DNA from: Ectobacillus funiculus
GTDB taxonomy: Bacteria > Bacillota > Bacilli > Bacillales > Bacillaceae_G
Assembly: GCF_004138295.1 (NCBI RefSeq)
Contig: NZ_SCFM01000007.1
Span: 186,001 to 250,000, forward strand
Direction of reading: 5' to 3'
Length of the DNA: 64,000 nucleotides
In this document: in pieces, positions 40,914-50,332 of the stretch
Layout of the letters: each line of letters opens with the position of its first letter
Position numbering within the stretch: position 1 is the first letter of the stretch
The notes under the pieces: model-generated
The model's input: the letters and a program-made list of their open reading frames with translations, nothing else
Told to the model about the DNA's origin: nothing
The model's database searches: none
Program-made: the position numbers and the translations under genes

Positions 40914-41022
40914 AAAAGCGGACAAGGCCCGCCTTTTATGGCAGTGGAAGTTCAGCCCTACGCTGCCATTTTGGGCCTTGGGAGCTAGACATCCCCCCGA
41001 AAAGTTATACTTCCTTATCTTG
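40914..41022 (+). repeat. Element B, copy 2 (full)
   Basis: GAAAAGCGGACAAGGCCCG start; stem AAGGCCC / GGGCCTT and inner ATGGCAG / CTGCCAT; then GGGAGCTAGACATCCCCC and GAAAAGTTATACTTCCTTATC. Clear complete copy defining this family's 3' end. Confidence 0.75.
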
Positions 41023-41117
41023 CTAAGAAAAAAATAGCCGATTGGCGATCCCTGCCTTTAGGCGAAGACAGAGGCGTAGTTGCCCTTATACTGTATACTT
41101 TCGTACAGTGTAAAAAA
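41023..41117 (+). repeat. Element A, internally deleted copy 12
   Basis: 5' half present (CCGATTGGCGATCCCTGCC, GGCGAAGACAGAGGCGTAG, TTGCCCTTATACTGTA) joined directly to the 3' end TACTTTCGTACAGTGTAA; the central inner-stem region is missing. Directly after element B copy 2, where spoIIP would be expected. Confidence 0.82.
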
Positions 41118-41141
41118 ACCGTGTTGCTGCAACACGGTTTT
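41112..41141 (-). terminator. Intrinsic terminator of gpr
   Basis: AAAACCGTGTTGC / GCAACACGGTTTT hairpin with a T7 run on the minus strand. Confidence 0.88.
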
Positions 41142-42243
41142 AATGGGTATAGGCGCCCGCATTATCTTGATCAATTTGATGGTGCAGGGCAGCGTTTAAG
41201 CCGCTTGCAATCACATTAGCCATATCCTCAATAAAAGTATCCACTTCCTTCGGTGTTACCATCAAGTTATGTCCTAACGGAGAGAGCACCTCATGAATGA
41301 GTCGCCGTTTCTCCTCTTCTTCGAGCGTTCCAACGACACCTAGAAACATATTTCGCTCCTTTTCACCCGGCATATCGTCCTCTGTCAGCTTTTTTCGGCC
41401 ACCGAAAGAAAAGCCTGCCGGAAGTAACGAACGTGACGGCTTATCGCCTTCCTTCATTTCACGCCCGAAATGCTTTAAAATAAAATCGATTGTATCACTT
41501 GTAATAGAAACCGCATCAACAACGGTCGGAACACCGATTGCAATCACCGGAATACCTAGCGTTTCTTTACTTAATTCCTTGCGTTTATTTCCAATGCCGG
41601 AACCGGGATGAATGCCAGTATCCGAAATTTGAATCGTACTATTTACCCGCTGAATCGAACGTGCCGCCAATGCATCAATCGCAATTATAAAATCCGGTTT
41701 TGTTTTCTCAACAACTCCAAAAATAATATCGCTCGTTTCAATACCGGTAATCCCCATTACGCCAGGACGAAGCGCACTCACTGGCCGAAAGCCCTCCTCG
41801 ATCTGCTCAGGCTGAAGCTCGAACAAATGACGTGTGACAAGCGTATTTTCCACTACAATCGGTCCAAGTGCATCAGGGGTAACATTCCAATTACCAAGTC
41901 CAACAACCAAACAGCTCGCATTATCGCTAATCCCAATCTCTTTTAAAAAGTGCGCAAATTCCTTCGCAAATACTTGCTCCACCTTTTGCTGCAGTTCTGT
42001 GTCCTGCTGACGAATTCCTTGCACTTCCAACGTTAAATAGTTCCCCGGCTTTTTCCCCATTGCCTCAGTGCCATTTTCATCAATTGTTACCTTTGTGATG
42101 GTAATGCCGTCTTCGTCCCGCTCCTTTACGATGACACCATTAATAGAGCGTTGTGCTTCCTCCTGCTCCATCAGCATCTCATGTGCTTCCACCGCCAAAT
42201 CAGTACGAACAGAATACTTGCTTAAATCGAGAGATTCACTCAT
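41140..42243 (-). CDS. gpr: Germination protease GPR
   Basis: Aspartic-like endopeptidase that degrades SASP during spore germination. 367 aa from the ATG at 42243 (AGGGGGGAAT upstream). Propeptide then the processing site in [14 protein letters not shown] (after Tyr10 here), core motifs [33 protein letters not shown] and [15 protein letters not shown]. Transcribed by sigma-F/G in the forespore in B. subtilis. No spoIIP downstream. Confidence 0.96.
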   Translation of the reverse strand: MSESLDLSKYSVRTDLAVEAHEMLMEQEEAQRSINGVIVKERDEDGITITKVTIDENGTEAMGKKPGNYLTLEVQGIRQQDTELQQKVEQVFAKEFAHFLKEIGISDNASCLVVGLGNWNVTPDALGPIVVENTLVTRHLFELQPEQIEEGFRPVSALRPGVMGITGIETSDIIFGVVEKTKPDFIIAIDALAARSIQRVNSTIQISDTGIHPGSGIGNKRKELSKETLGIPVIAIGVPTVVDAVSITSDTIDFILKHFGREMKEGDKPSRSLLPAGFSFGGRKKLTEDDMPGEKERNMFLGVVGTLEEEEKRRLIHEVLSPLGHNLMVTPKEVDTFIEDMANVIASGLNAALHHQIDQDNAGAYTH

Positions 42244-42346
42244 TGCTAATTCCCCCCTAATATGAATAAAATTAGAATTTCCAAAAACAGCAAGAAACAT
42301 TCTTTGAAAAAGTCTCTGTTTGTACAAAATTCATTTCGTTTCACTA

Positions 42347-42375
42347 TTGCATTTATCCAATACGTTTGATAGAAT
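42347..42375 (+). promoter_or_regulatory. Sigma-A promoter of rpsT
   Basis: TTGCAT, a 17-bp spacer and TAGAAT, with a 56-nt leader to the rpsT ATG. Confidence 0.72.
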
Positions 42376-42431
42376 GTTCCTTGTTCTATGTAAGAATCGA
42401 GTTACTCGATTGCACCAGGGAGGTGAAAGAT

Positions 42432-42698
42432 ATGGCAAACATTAAATCTGCTATCAAACGCGCTAAGATCAGTGAAGAGCGTCGTGCACAAAATGCTTCT
42501 CAAAAGTCTGAAGTTCGCACAGCGGTTAAGACTGTTGAAGCTGCACTTAACAATAATGACTTAGAAACTGCAAAAGCTGCTTTCGCAACTGCTGCGAAAA
42601 AGCTTGATAAAGCTGCTACTAAAGGTTTAATCCACAAAAACGCTGCTGCTCGTAAAAAATCTCGTCTAGCGAAGAGATTGAGCGTACAAAACGCGTAA
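42432..42698 (+). CDS. rpsT: 30S ribosomal protein S20
   Basis: 88-aa bS20: [20 protein letters not shown] start, Ala/Lys-rich helices, [16 protein letters not shown] end. The ATG at 42432 follows GGGAGGTGAAAG. Divergent from gpr. Confidence 0.97.
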   Translation: MANIKSAIKRAKISEERRAQNASQKSEVRTAVKTVEAALNNNDLETAKAAFATAAKKLDKAATKGLIHKNAAARKKSRLAKRLSVQNA

Positions 42699-42709
42699 TG
42701 TACAAAACG

Positions 42710-42735
42710 ACGACCTCATATAGGTCGTTTTTTTC
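42710..42735 (+). terminator. Intrinsic terminator of rpsT
   Basis: ACGACCT / AGGTCGT stem with a 5-nt loop and T7. Confidence 0.88.
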
Positions 42736-42751
42736 TTTTTAACTATGAAAA

Positions 42752-42818
42752 TCTAAAAATTTCCTGCTACATCGAATTCGCTTCTAGCTGGAAATTTATA
42801 CTTTCGTACAGTGTAAAA
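42752..42818 (+). repeat. Element A, 3' fragment copy 13
   Basis: AAAATTTCCTGCTACATCG, TTCTAGCTGGAAATTTATAC, TTTCGTACAGTGTAAAA. The 5' half is absent. It abuts the holA terminator. Confidence 0.8.
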
Positions 42819-42853
42819 AAGTTCATGCGGCAGCTCCGCATGAACTTTTTTTC
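42816..42853. terminator. Intrinsic terminator of holA (bidirectional)
   Basis: AAGTTCATGCGG / CCGCATGAACTT with a 5-nt loop and T7 on both sides. Confidence 0.88.
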
Positions 42854-42854
42854 T

Positions 42855-43865
42855 CTATTTATGACTCAAGCGCATTAAAAAGATTTCCAGTACAAGTCGC
42901 TTATTCAGCTTCCCTGTTTTCATATCATAATCTGCATCGGCCAAGTGATCTATAATACTTCGCAGCTCTTGAAATGAAAAGCGCTGCGCCTGGCCCATAG
43001 CCAGCTTTACCCTATACGGATGCACACCAAGATGGGACGCTGCTTGGTTTTGAGCATATCCCCTCTGTTGCAGCTCCTTTACTTGATACAGGAGCCGGAA
43101 TTGATTTGCCAAAAGCGCCAATATTTTAATTGGCTCCTCTTGCTGCATAAGCAGCTCCTCCAGCATTCTCATTGCCCCGGCAATATCCCTCTGCACTACC
43201 CGCTCTACAAGTGAAAAAACGCTTTGCTCCGCCGATTTTGGAACAAGCTGCGCCACAATTTCCCGGTTAATTACACTGTCTACACCAGCGTATAAAAGGA
43301 GTTTTTGTATTTCCTGCGATAACAGCAGCATATTGTTGCCAACAAGCTCAAGCAGCAAATCTATCGCATCGCTATCTATTTGCACACGCTGCTCGGTTCC
43401 TTGATTCGCAATCCAAGCTCGTATATCTTGTCCTTGCAGGGCATTTGCTTCCAGCACTTCTGCTTCCTTTTTCAGCAGCTTTGTAATTTTTTTTCGTTCA
43501 TCCAGCTTTTCAAACGGAGCAATAAACACCAAAATGGAAAATGGTGATGGCTCACTTATATATTTCTCAAGCACCTTCACATTTTGCTCTAGCTTTTCCT
43601 TTTGTGAAGTTAAAAAATAAGGCGACTTCACAAGAATAACCTTTCGTTCTCCAAAAAATGGAAGGGTATGAGCATCTTCAATAACATCTTCTAAATAGAC
43701 TTCGTCTAAATCATATGTAACAGTATTTAGTTCGCGATCCTCTTCCTCAAGCGCTTCTGCTAATAGTACATTTATCGTTTCATTGATAAAATATATTTCT
43801 GTACCATACAGCAAATATATAGGTACAAATTGCTTTTTCTTGAAATTTTTATGTAAGTCGTTCAT
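42855..43865 (-). CDS. holA: DNA polymerase III delta subunit
   Basis: 336 aa, clamp-loader subunit that opens the beta clamp. N-terminal AAA+-like fold (VPIYLLYGTEIYFINETIN), middle region with LLELVGNNMLLLSQEIQKLL, C-terminal collar helices. It lacks a Walker A, as expected for delta. Equivalent of yqeN. Confidence 0.93.
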   Translation of the reverse strand: MNDLHKNFKKKQFVPIYLLYGTEIYFINETINVLLAEALEEEDRELNTVTYDLDEVYLEDVIEDAHTLPFFGERKVILVKSPYFLTSQKEKLEQNVKVLEKYISEPSPFSILVFIAPFEKLDERKKITKLLKKEAEVLEANALQGQDIRAWIANQGTEQRVQIDSDAIDLLLELVGNNMLLLSQEIQKLLLYAGVDSVINREIVAQLVPKSAEQSVFSLVERVVQRDIAGAMRMLEELLMQQEEPIKILALLANQFRLLYQVKELQQRGYAQNQAASHLGVHPYRVKLAMGQAQRFSFQELRSIIDHLADADYDMKTGKLNKRLVLEIFLMRLSHK

Positions 43866-43999
43866 GTGCCTCTCCTCAACTTGTTACGTATATATGTATA
43901 CTACCTATATATTTTTCCTTTTACAATAAGAAAGGCAAATACGTTCCATCTGTGCTTCCATAGCAAGTAAAGTCTATTTTACTGAAGCCCGCATTTGTT

Positions 44000-44136
44000 C
44001 CACTGCAAGAAAAGATAAATTTCCAGCTCGAATTGAATTCGACGTATCAGGGGATTTTAGGAACAAGCTATAAGGGCAACTACGCCTCTGTCTTCGTCCA
44101 AAGGCAGAGTTCGCTCATCGGCAAGTGTTTTCTTTA
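44000..44136 (-). repeat. Element A, degenerate full copy 14 (reverse orientation)
   Basis: Minus-strand reading starts TAAAGAAAACACTTGCCGAT, then GGACGAAGACAGAGGCGTAG, CCCTTATAGCTTGTTCCTAA, CGTCGAATT, AGCTGGAAATTTATC. The arms are eroded. In the 563-bp gap between holA and yqzM. Confidence 0.8.
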
Positions 44137-44208
44137 TCCATCGTAGAAGACATTTTTTGTCCTGCAAAGAGAGGCTAGAAGCAAGTGATATACTCTTATA
44201 GTTGGATA

Positions 44209-44233
44209 AAGGAACGGGCGAAGCACCCGTTCC
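44209..44233. other. GC-rich hairpin between holA and yqzM
   Basis: GGAACGGG / CCCGTTCC around CGAAGCA, no T run. The rest of the gap shows no gene or known element. Confidence 0.5.
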
Positions 44234-44428
44234 TGCATCTATATAAAAACGCTACCGAATAAGTCCCGGGCTTCTTATGCAGTAACGGTAATGATGTACT
44301 GTTATTGTTTACTCCTGCTTTATAAGTATAAGTGACAACAGTTTACAGGCATGGAAAGAAAAAGGTAAATTGTAGATTTTTTTCTGACAATATTTTATAC
44401 TAAAATTGACAAGTTGGGAGGGGTCAAG

Positions 44429-44563
44429 ATGAATGAATTTGAAAAGAACGTTCAAAGCAAACGGAATGACGCTACTGACTCAGGGGTAGGTTTTGTTGTC
44501 TCTTTCGGATTCTTTGCAACGGTATTTATCATCGCAACCGTTATTAAATTCATCGGCTCGTAA
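44429..44563 (+). CDS. yqzM: YqzM small membrane protein
   Basis: 44 aa: MNEFEKNVQSKRNDATDSG, then one helix VGFVVSFGFFATVFIIATVI and end KFIGS. GGGAGGGG precedes the ATG at 44429. Matches the YqzM family located between yqeN and comEC in Bacillus. Function unknown. Confidence 0.88.
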   Translation: MNEFEKNVQSKRNDATDSGVGFVVSFGFFATVFIIATVIKFIGS

Positions 44564-44590
44564 AAGACTGCTCCATGCAGTCTTTTTTTG
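44562..44590 (+). terminator. Intrinsic terminator of yqzM
   Basis: AAAAGACTGC / GCAGTCTTTT with a 5-nt loop and T7, overlapping the stop codon. Confidence 0.9.
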
Positions 44591-44647
44591 TTTTAGGAAT
44601 AAAGTGCAACTACGCCCCTGCCTTCGCCAATTGGCGTGTTTTCTCTA
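44591..44647 (-). repeat. Element A, 5' fragment copy 15 (reverse orientation)
   Basis: Minus-strand reading: TAGAGAAAACACGCCAATTG, GCGAAGGCAGGGGCGTAG, TTGCACTTTATTCCTAAAA, then stops. The first triplet TAG is also the comEC stop codon, and the internal end abuts the T run of the yqzM terminator. Confidence 0.8.
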
Positions 44648-46972
44648 TCTCCCACCTGCTGTGCTTTCATCATATGTAATCCTTGTGCGAAACGTTCCCT
44701 TCCCTTTTGAAAAAATATATGTGATTGCTCCGTCCTCATCCGTTCTCCAAATCGCCGCTCCATGCCGCCTAAGCCTTTGTAGCACCTCCTCATGCGGATG
44801 ACCGTATCGATTTTTGCGCCCGACGGAAATAATCGCTACACGCGGCTGCACGGTCTCTAACAGCACATCTGACGTAGAGGTTTTACTTCCATGATGACCA
44901 ACCTTTAGCACATCGGCACTTAGATTGTTATATGATGTGATTAACTGCTCTTCTCCCCTCTCCTCTAAGTCACCCGTAAACAGCCATGTAAGTCCGCCGA
45001 CTCTTGCGCGCAGCACAACGGATTGATCATTCTCTTTCTCTTCCTCCCCAAAGGGGGATAGCGCCTCAAAATACGCATCGCTGTTCCTCCACTTCATTCC
45101 GTTTCCTGCCAATACAATCCGCACTCCTTTTTGCTGCGCGCCCTGCAAAATCTGCTGCTCCATATCGGAATAGCTGTTTTTTCTTCCAAGCACGACTTCT
45201 CCCACCCGTACAGAGGATAACACTTCCAAAGCAGCACCAACATGATCTGCATCGCCATGAGTCAAAATGAGCTTATCTATCCTGCGAATTCCCTTGCTTT
45301 GTAAATATGGAACGACAATATCATCTCCAACTGAGAATTCATTTTTCCGCTTTTGCCACGCTTGCTTCGGTAACGCAATGGTACCTCCTGTATCAATCAT
45401 ATATGTCCCTTTTGCATAAGGAAGCTGGATTAAAATCGCATCGCCTTGTCCCACATCCAAGAAAGTAATATTTCCATATGGATTGAAGTAGGGAAACAGA
45501 TACTGCGCTGTTAAAAGCAATATCAAGCCTCCTCCAACTGGCAAAACGTATCTTTTCCTCCGCTTGTCCTCCCATGCTGTGAAAAGAACTAAAATAACGA
45601 TGCAATAACATACTGTCAGCCACGCAGGTGCTTGGCCAAATATGAGCTTGTTGTATGGCAGCTTCTCAGAAAGAAATAGTACTTTATTAGAAATGGACAA
45701 GAGCAAGGAAAGCACCGTTTCAATCCATTGACTAACGAAAGGAAGGAACATAGACAAAAATAACGCACAAAGACAGAGGGGCAGGATAATAAATGACAAA
45801 AACGGAACGTAGATGAGGTTAAATATAATACTATACGGGGAAATTTGTCCGAAATAGTGAAGAGAAATCGGGAGAGAAGCAAGCTGAGCCGCTACAGCAA
45901 CATTCCACATATTATGCAGCATAGATTTTTCCGATGATAAAATAGAGGTCGATGAAAGAAGCAGGACAAAGGTTGCGGAAAAAGAAAACTGAAAGCCGAT
46001 ATCGAACAACACATACGGATCGAACATAAGCATACAAATTGCAGAAAGACTAAGCGCATCTATACCTGATATGCGCGCAGAAAATAATAAACATGACAAC
46101 ACCACAACAGCTGTAACGGAAGCGCGCACAACAGAGGGCGATGCGCCCGCCATATACATATACAATGGAATGACGATAAGCAATAATACCGTTGCTGTCT
46201 CTCGTGTACTACCAAGACGAAGCAGCACATAATAGCATGCGGCAATCAGGACCGTAATATGGGATCCAGAAATGGCAAGTAAATGAATAAGACCGAGTTG
46301 TTGATAGCTTTCCTCTATCTCTGATGATATAGCCTGCCTATCACCGTATACAAGCGCGTTAATAAAGCTGGCTGCGTCCCCAGAGAAGTTGTCCTGCACA
46401 TATTGTACAGCCTGTTGGCGGATGGAGAACAGCCATTGCCAAAAGGAAGGGTCTTCATAACAGGAGGAAAAAGCGGAGATGTTATAGATGGAATGAATAT
46501 GTTGCCGATGTAAATACTCCTTATAGTCAAAGGAACCGAAATTTCGGGCAGGCTGCGGAGCATCCCGTTCTCCTGTAAACATACAAACCATTCCGGCTCG
46601 CATATCCTTTAATGCTTCCTTTTCTTCAGGCGATGAAATAGTATAAACCATGCGAAGCTTTTCCTGCTTCGTTGTTTTTGCAGTAAATGAGAGCTTGTCT
46701 CCATCTATTATGGGAGAAGATACAATAACAGCGGATAGCGGGGCCATAGATGAGGAGTGGGAAGGTTGATTATTTCTCTCAATTTCATTTGTATAAATAA
46801 AACATACACATAAGCTTATAAGACAGATAATAAAAGGTCCTTTTCTTAGCCTCCAAAAGCAATATACAACGTAAGCAGCGGCAGCTGTAACAGAAACCGC
46901 CGAAGCATGAGAGCAGGCTGCCGCAATGCCGAACATAGCAGCAATTGCGGCATACCCCCATTGATTGCGCAA
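44645..46972 (-). CDS. comEC: DNA internalisation channel ComEC
   Basis: Membrane channel that passes single-stranded transforming DNA. 775 aa from a TTG at 46972 (AGAGGTG upstream, the GTGA including the comEB stop); a GTG at 47020 is the longer alternative. N-terminal helices and OB-like DUF4131 part, the Competence domain with about eight membrane helices (about residues 190-500), and a C-terminal metallo-beta-lactamase domain with FLDVGQGDAILI, THGDADHVGA and VGHHGSKTSTS. Last gene of the comEA-EB-EC operon. Confidence 0.95.
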   Translation of the reverse strand: MRNQWGYAAIAAMFGIAAACSHASAVSVTAAAAYVVYCFWRLRKGPFIICLISLCVCFIYTNEIERNNQPSHSSSMAPLSAVIVSSPIIDGDKLSFTAKTTKQEKLRMVYTISSPEEKEALKDMRAGMVCMFTGERDAPQPARNFGSFDYKEYLHRQHIHSIYNISAFSSCYEDPSFWQWLFSIRQQAVQYVQDNFSGDAASFINALVYGDRQAISSEIEESYQQLGLIHLLAISGSHITVLIAACYYVLLRLGSTRETATVLLLIVIPLYMYMAGASPSVVRASVTAVVVLSCLLFSARISGIDALSLSAICMLMFDPYVLFDIGFQFSFSATFVLLLSSTSILSSEKSMLHNMWNVAVAAQLASLPISLHYFGQISPYSIIFNLIYVPFLSFIILPLCLCALFLSMFLPFVSQWIETVLSLLLSISNKVLFLSEKLPYNKLIFGQAPAWLTVCYCIVILVLFTAWEDKRRKRYVLPVGGGLILLLTAQYLFPYFNPYGNITFLDVGQGDAILIQLPYAKGTYMIDTGGTIALPKQAWQKRKNEFSVGDDIVVPYLQSKGIRRIDKLILTHGDADHVGAALEVLSSVRVGEVVLGRKNSYSDMEQQILQGAQQKGVRIVLAGNGMKWRNSDAYFEALSPFGEEEKENDQSVVLRARVGGLTWLFTGDLEERGEEQLITSYNNLSADVLKVGHHGSKTSTSDVLLETVQPRVAIISVGRKNRYGHPHEEVLQRLRRHGAAIWRTDEDGAITYIFSKGKGTFRTRITYDESTAGGR

Positions 46973-46977
46973 CTTGT

Positions 46978-47538
46978 TCACCTCTTTAGCAATTGTTTTG
47001 CTTCCTGTAGCAGCCTCCACAAGTCCTCCGGCTCTGTTTGTTCATCTACAGTAGATAGCAAGTCCCTAAGCTGTGAAGCCATATCCTTTTCCTCCAGCGT
47101 TGTAACTGTATATGCAAGCGGAACATGCCGCACCTTTACCCCCGCTTGCTGAAACAATTCAACCGCATATGGATGATTTTTATACTCCTGTGCATAGTAT
47201 ACCGCTGTAATCCCACTTTGAATAATCGCCTTGCAGCAATGTAAGCATGGGAAATGCGTAACATACATTTCCGCTCCCTCGGTTTTCGCACCAAATTTAG
47301 CACACTGCAACAGTGCATTCACCTCAGCATGCACAGTACGGACGCAATGGTTATCAATTACGTAGCATCCTTCATCTGCGCAATGTACCCCTCCGGCAAT
47401 TGAACCATTGTAGCCGCCGGCAATAATACGTTTATCACGCACAATTGTTGCCCCAACGGCAAGACGGGTGCAGGTACTCCGTAATGAAAGTAAATGGCTT
47501 TGTGTCATAAAATACTGATCCCATGAAATTCTGTTCAT
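46978..47538 (-). CDS. comEB: ComEB, dCMP deaminase-like
   Basis: 186 aa from the ATG at 47538 (AAGGTG upstream). Zinc deaminase motifs TVHAEVNALLQ and FPCLHCCKAI, extra His/Cys site in VHCADEGCYVIDNHC. The domain deaminates dCMP to dUMP; ComEB itself is not strictly required for transformation. Stop overlaps the comEC ribosome site. Confidence 0.94.
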   Translation of the reverse strand: MNRISWDQYFMTQSHLLSLRSTCTRLAVGATIVRDKRIIAGGYNGSIAGGVHCADEGCYVIDNHCVRTVHAEVNALLQCAKFGAKTEGAEMYVTHFPCLHCCKAIIQSGITAVYYAQEYKNHPYAVELFQQAGVKVRHVPLAYTVTTLEEKDMASQLRDLLSTVDEQTEPEDLWRLLQEAKQLLKR

Positions 47539-47604
47539 CTTGCACACACCTTATAGTAGTTTGTTTCCTTTAGTGTACAGAGAGCATCTTAAGGCGTCAA
47601 TCAT

Positions 47605-48171
47605 TCACGGAACGATAATCTCGTCCTTCAGCTTCTCCAGCGATTTCTCACCAATCCCCTCCACTTCTAGCAAATCCTCAAATTTCTGAAATGAACCGTG
47701 CTCCTCACGATAGCGCAGAATGCTTTCTGCTTTTTTTGGTCCAATTCCTGGAATTTTCTCCAGCTCCTCCTTTGTCGCAATATTAATGGCCACCTTTCCT
47801 CCCTCGCTAGAAGGAGGAAAAAGCGGCTGCTCCCCTTTTTTTGGCACAACAATCATCATTTGGTCGTGCACTAGTTGTGATAAATTGATGCTTCCTGTTT
47901 CCGCATCCGGCAGCAGGCCGCCTGCTCTTTCAATTGCCTCCTTTACGCGCGAACCATTTGGCAGTTCATATACGCCTGCATTTTTTACCGCTCCTTTAAT
48001 ATCAGCAATAACGAAAGATGTCTCCGGCTCCGCTGCTTCTGTTTGTTGCTCCTGCTTTGAAACAATTGGAAGGGGATCCTTTTGTTTCCCCCGATCCGTT
48101 TGCCAATAAAACAAAAACAAAAGCAGAAGGATAACGGCAGCAAGTACACCCCATTTTGTATATCGTTCCAT
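47605..48171 (-). CDS. comEA: DNA receptor ComEA
   Basis: 188 aa. One N-terminal membrane helix (GVLAAVILLLLFLFYW), SLBB domain with ADIKGAVKNAGVYELPNGSR (about residues 57-110), and C-terminal helix-hairpin-helix repeats (INIATKEELEKIPGIGPKKA, LLEVEGIGEKSLEKLK). Binds incoming DNA outside the membrane. AAAAGGAG precedes the ATG. First gene of the operon, divergent from comER. Confidence 0.95.
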   Translation of the reverse strand: MERYTKWGVLAAVILLLLFLFYWQTDRGKQKDPLPIVSKQEQQTEAAEPETSFVIADIKGAVKNAGVYELPNGSRVKEAIERAGGLLPDAETGSINLSQLVHDQMMIVVPKKGEQPLFPPSSEGGKVAINIATKEELEKIPGIGPKKAESILRYREEHGSFQKFEDLLEVEGIGEKSLEKLKDEIIVP

Positions 48172-48267
48172 TTTTTCGTGCTCCTTTTCCGTTATTCGAA
48201 ACTCATAAATCGTGAAAACAACTCATATTGTTTAGGAGAAAGCTATTGCAAAGGAGGGGATGGAGCA

Positions 48268-49092
48268 ATGAACATAGGAATGATTGGGACCGGAAATATG
48301 GGGCGCATTCTCATTGACGCATTCATTGAAGCACGTATGGTCAAGCCTTCGTGTTTTACGATTATTAACCGAACACAAGCAAAAGCATTTCTCATAAAAG
48401 AAAAATATCCGACCATTAGAGTAGGGGAAACGGTAGAGGATGTAATTGAACAATCCGATATCATTTTCATTTGTGCAAGACCTCTTGAAATATATCCCAT
48501 TTTAAAGGAGGCGGCTTCTTCCTTTACAAAGGATAAATGTCTTGTCTCCATTACAAGTCCCATTAGTACAGAGCAATTAGAATCCCTTGTCGACTGTCAC
48601 GTGGCTCGCGTCATTCCAAGCATTACAAACCGGGCATTATCCGGCGTTTCACTTTGTACGTTCGGAGAACGATGCTCAAAGAAATGGAAGGATACCATCA
48701 TCACCCTGTTCTCAGGTATCTCTGCTCCCACAATCATTGACGAGGATATTACACGCGTAGCCTCAGACATTGTCAGCTGCGGTCCAGCCTTTTTTAGCTA
48801 TTTATTACAGAGGTTTGTCGATGCGGCAGTACAGGAAACAAACATTACGCAAGAGAAGGCAACTCTATTAGCTAGCGGGATGTTAATTGGGATGGGGAAG
48901 CTGCTCGAAAAGGAAATTTTCACACTCCCGACATTACAAAAGAAGGTTTGTGTTAAGGGCGGTATTACTGGAGAGGGAATTAAAGTGCTGGAGGAGGAAC
49001 TAGGAGAAGTATTTGAGCATGTGTTTCAGCGCACCCATACGAAGTTCAAAGAGGATATAGAAATGGTAAGTGAGCAATTTGAGGACTGCTAA
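48268..49092 (+). CDS. comER: ComER, pyrroline-5-carboxylate reductase-like protein
   Basis: 274 aa from the ATG at 48268 (AAAGGAGGGGATGG upstream). Rossmann NAD(P) motif IGMIGTGNMGRI; SPISTEQLE; C-terminal dimerisation helices with SDIVSCGPAFFSYLLQRF. Divergent from comEA. A role in sporulation/biofilm has been reported in Bacillus; substrate not established. Confidence 0.92.
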   Translation: MNIGMIGTGNMGRILIDAFIEARMVKPSCFTIINRTQAKAFLIKEKYPTIRVGETVEDVIEQSDIIFICARPLEIYPILKEAASSFTKDKCLVSITSPISTEQLESLVDCHVARVIPSITNRALSGVSLCTFGERCSKKWKDTIITLFSGISAPTIIDEDITRVASDIVSCGPAFFSYLLQRFVDAAVQETNITQEKATLLASGMLIGMGKLLEKEIFTLPTLQKKVCVKGGITGEGIKVLEEELGEVFEHVFQRTHTKFKEDIEMVSEQFEDC

Positions 49093-49156
49093 TTATATGT
49101 ACGACAAACCTGTCGCATTTCCTTCTACAAAATTTAAAAAAGACGAAAAATTTAAT

Positions 49157-49203
49157 TCAAAGGGTCGACTGCATTCTCGTTACTGATGCACCGACCCTTT
49201 TTA
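49157..49203. terminator. Intrinsic terminator between comER and yqeM
   Basis: AAAGGGTCG / CGACCCTTT outer stem with ACTGCAT / ATGCA inside and a T run; usable by the convergent genes. Confidence 0.8.
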
Positions 49204-49226
49204 CTAACCATGAAATGTGCCTATTG

Positions 49227-49979
49227 CTACGCACGTTTTTTTTGCGCTGTAAAGAAGACGCGCTCAGTTGTATCAGTAACCGATCCTTTAACTTCAAAGT
49301 CTCCCGTGATGCCTATCAGCTGAAATCCAGCTTCCTCCAGCCAATGCTGCAGCTGCTCTAGCTCGTATGTACGCTGCATATGAAACTCCTCAAAACGCCG
49401 ATAGATATCCCCATCATCCTTTACGAAAAAGGTAAGCTCGTGCTCCACACTGTTTGGTTTTTCACCCTCAAAACAATGCCAAATAAGTGCGACATCCTCT
49501 TCATTAATGGTATACGTTTCATTTAGAAAAATATGGTGCATTTTATAGAGAGAATGAACATCAAATAAAAACAAACCATTTTCCTTTACATGACGGTATA
49601 CGCGAGAGAACGTTTCTTTCACGTCCTCTTCTTCTGTTATATAATTTAAGGAGTCACAAAAGATCGTCACAATGTCAAACGTCTGCGGAAGCTCCAGTTC
49701 TCTCATATCCTGCTGATAGAGCGAAAGGCTTACTTCTGCTGCAGCCAGCTTTTGCTGTGCGATTGTGAGCATATCATCCGATAAATCCACACCCGTTACT
49801 TGATAGCCAGCCTTGGCAAGCGGCAATGCAATATTGCCCGTGCCGCAAGCAAGATCCAACAAGGAAGTACCGGATACTCCTGCTTCTCTCCGCCTCGCGT
49901 CGACAAATGCAACCCACTTGTCATAAGGCATATCGCTCATCAGTTCGTCGTACAGCAGAGCAAATTGTCCATAGCTCAT
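49227..49979 (-). CDS. yqeM: Class I SAM methyltransferase YqeM
   Basis: 250 aa from the ATG at 49979, overlapping the rsfS stop by 4 nt. Motif I LLDLACGTGNIALPLAKAGY, VTGVDLSDDML, FDIVTIFCDSLNYI. Substrate unknown. Last gene of the yqeH-yqeM operon. Confidence 0.9.
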   Translation of the reverse strand: MSYGQFALLYDELMSDMPYDKWVAFVDARRREAGVSGTSLLDLACGTGNIALPLAKAGYQVTGVDLSDDMLTIAQQKLAAAEVSLSLYQQDMRELELPQTFDIVTIFCDSLNYITEEEDVKETFSRVYRHVKENGLFLFDVHSLYKMHHIFLNETYTINEEDVALIWHCFEGEKPNSVEHELTFFVKDDGDIYRRFEEFHMQRTYELEQLQHWLEEAGFQLIGITGDFEVKGSVTDTTERVFFTAQKKRA

Positions 49980-50332
49980 TGACTCAACGCTTCCGTTATA
50001 TCCTCGCGCGGAACATCGCCCCAAAGTCTTTCTAAATTGTAATAGCTTCGTTCTTCCTTATGAAACACGTGTGCGATGACATCACCTAAATCAACAAGAA
50101 TCCACTTTGCTTCATCAAATCCTTCAATACGCTTTACATGAAATCCATGTTCATGCGCTTTTTCCTTCATTTCGCGAGCAATTGCTTGTACTTGCTTGTC
50201 AGAGTTACCATGGCAGATTAAGAAATAATCCGCAACCGGCGAGACGCCTTGCATATTTAAAACAATAATGTCCTCTGCTTTTTTATCATCAGCTGCTCTA
50301 GCTGTTACTGTCAATAGTTGTTGTTCATTCAT
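49976..50332 (-). CDS. rsfS: Ribosomal silencing factor RsfS
   Basis: 118 aa. Binds L14 and blocks subunit joining in starved cells. KKAEDIIVLNMQGVSPVADY, HVKRIEGFDEAKWILVDLGD and VIAHVFHKEERSYYNLE are the family blocks. Overlaps yqeK and yqeM by 4 nt each (ATGA). Equivalent of yqeL. Confidence 0.95.
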   Translation of the reverse strand: MNEQQLLTVTARAADDKKAEDIIVLNMQGVSPVADYFLICHGNSDKQVQAIAREMKEKAHEHGFHVKRIEGFDEAKWILVDLGDVIAHVFHKEERSYYNLERLWGDVPREDITEALSQ

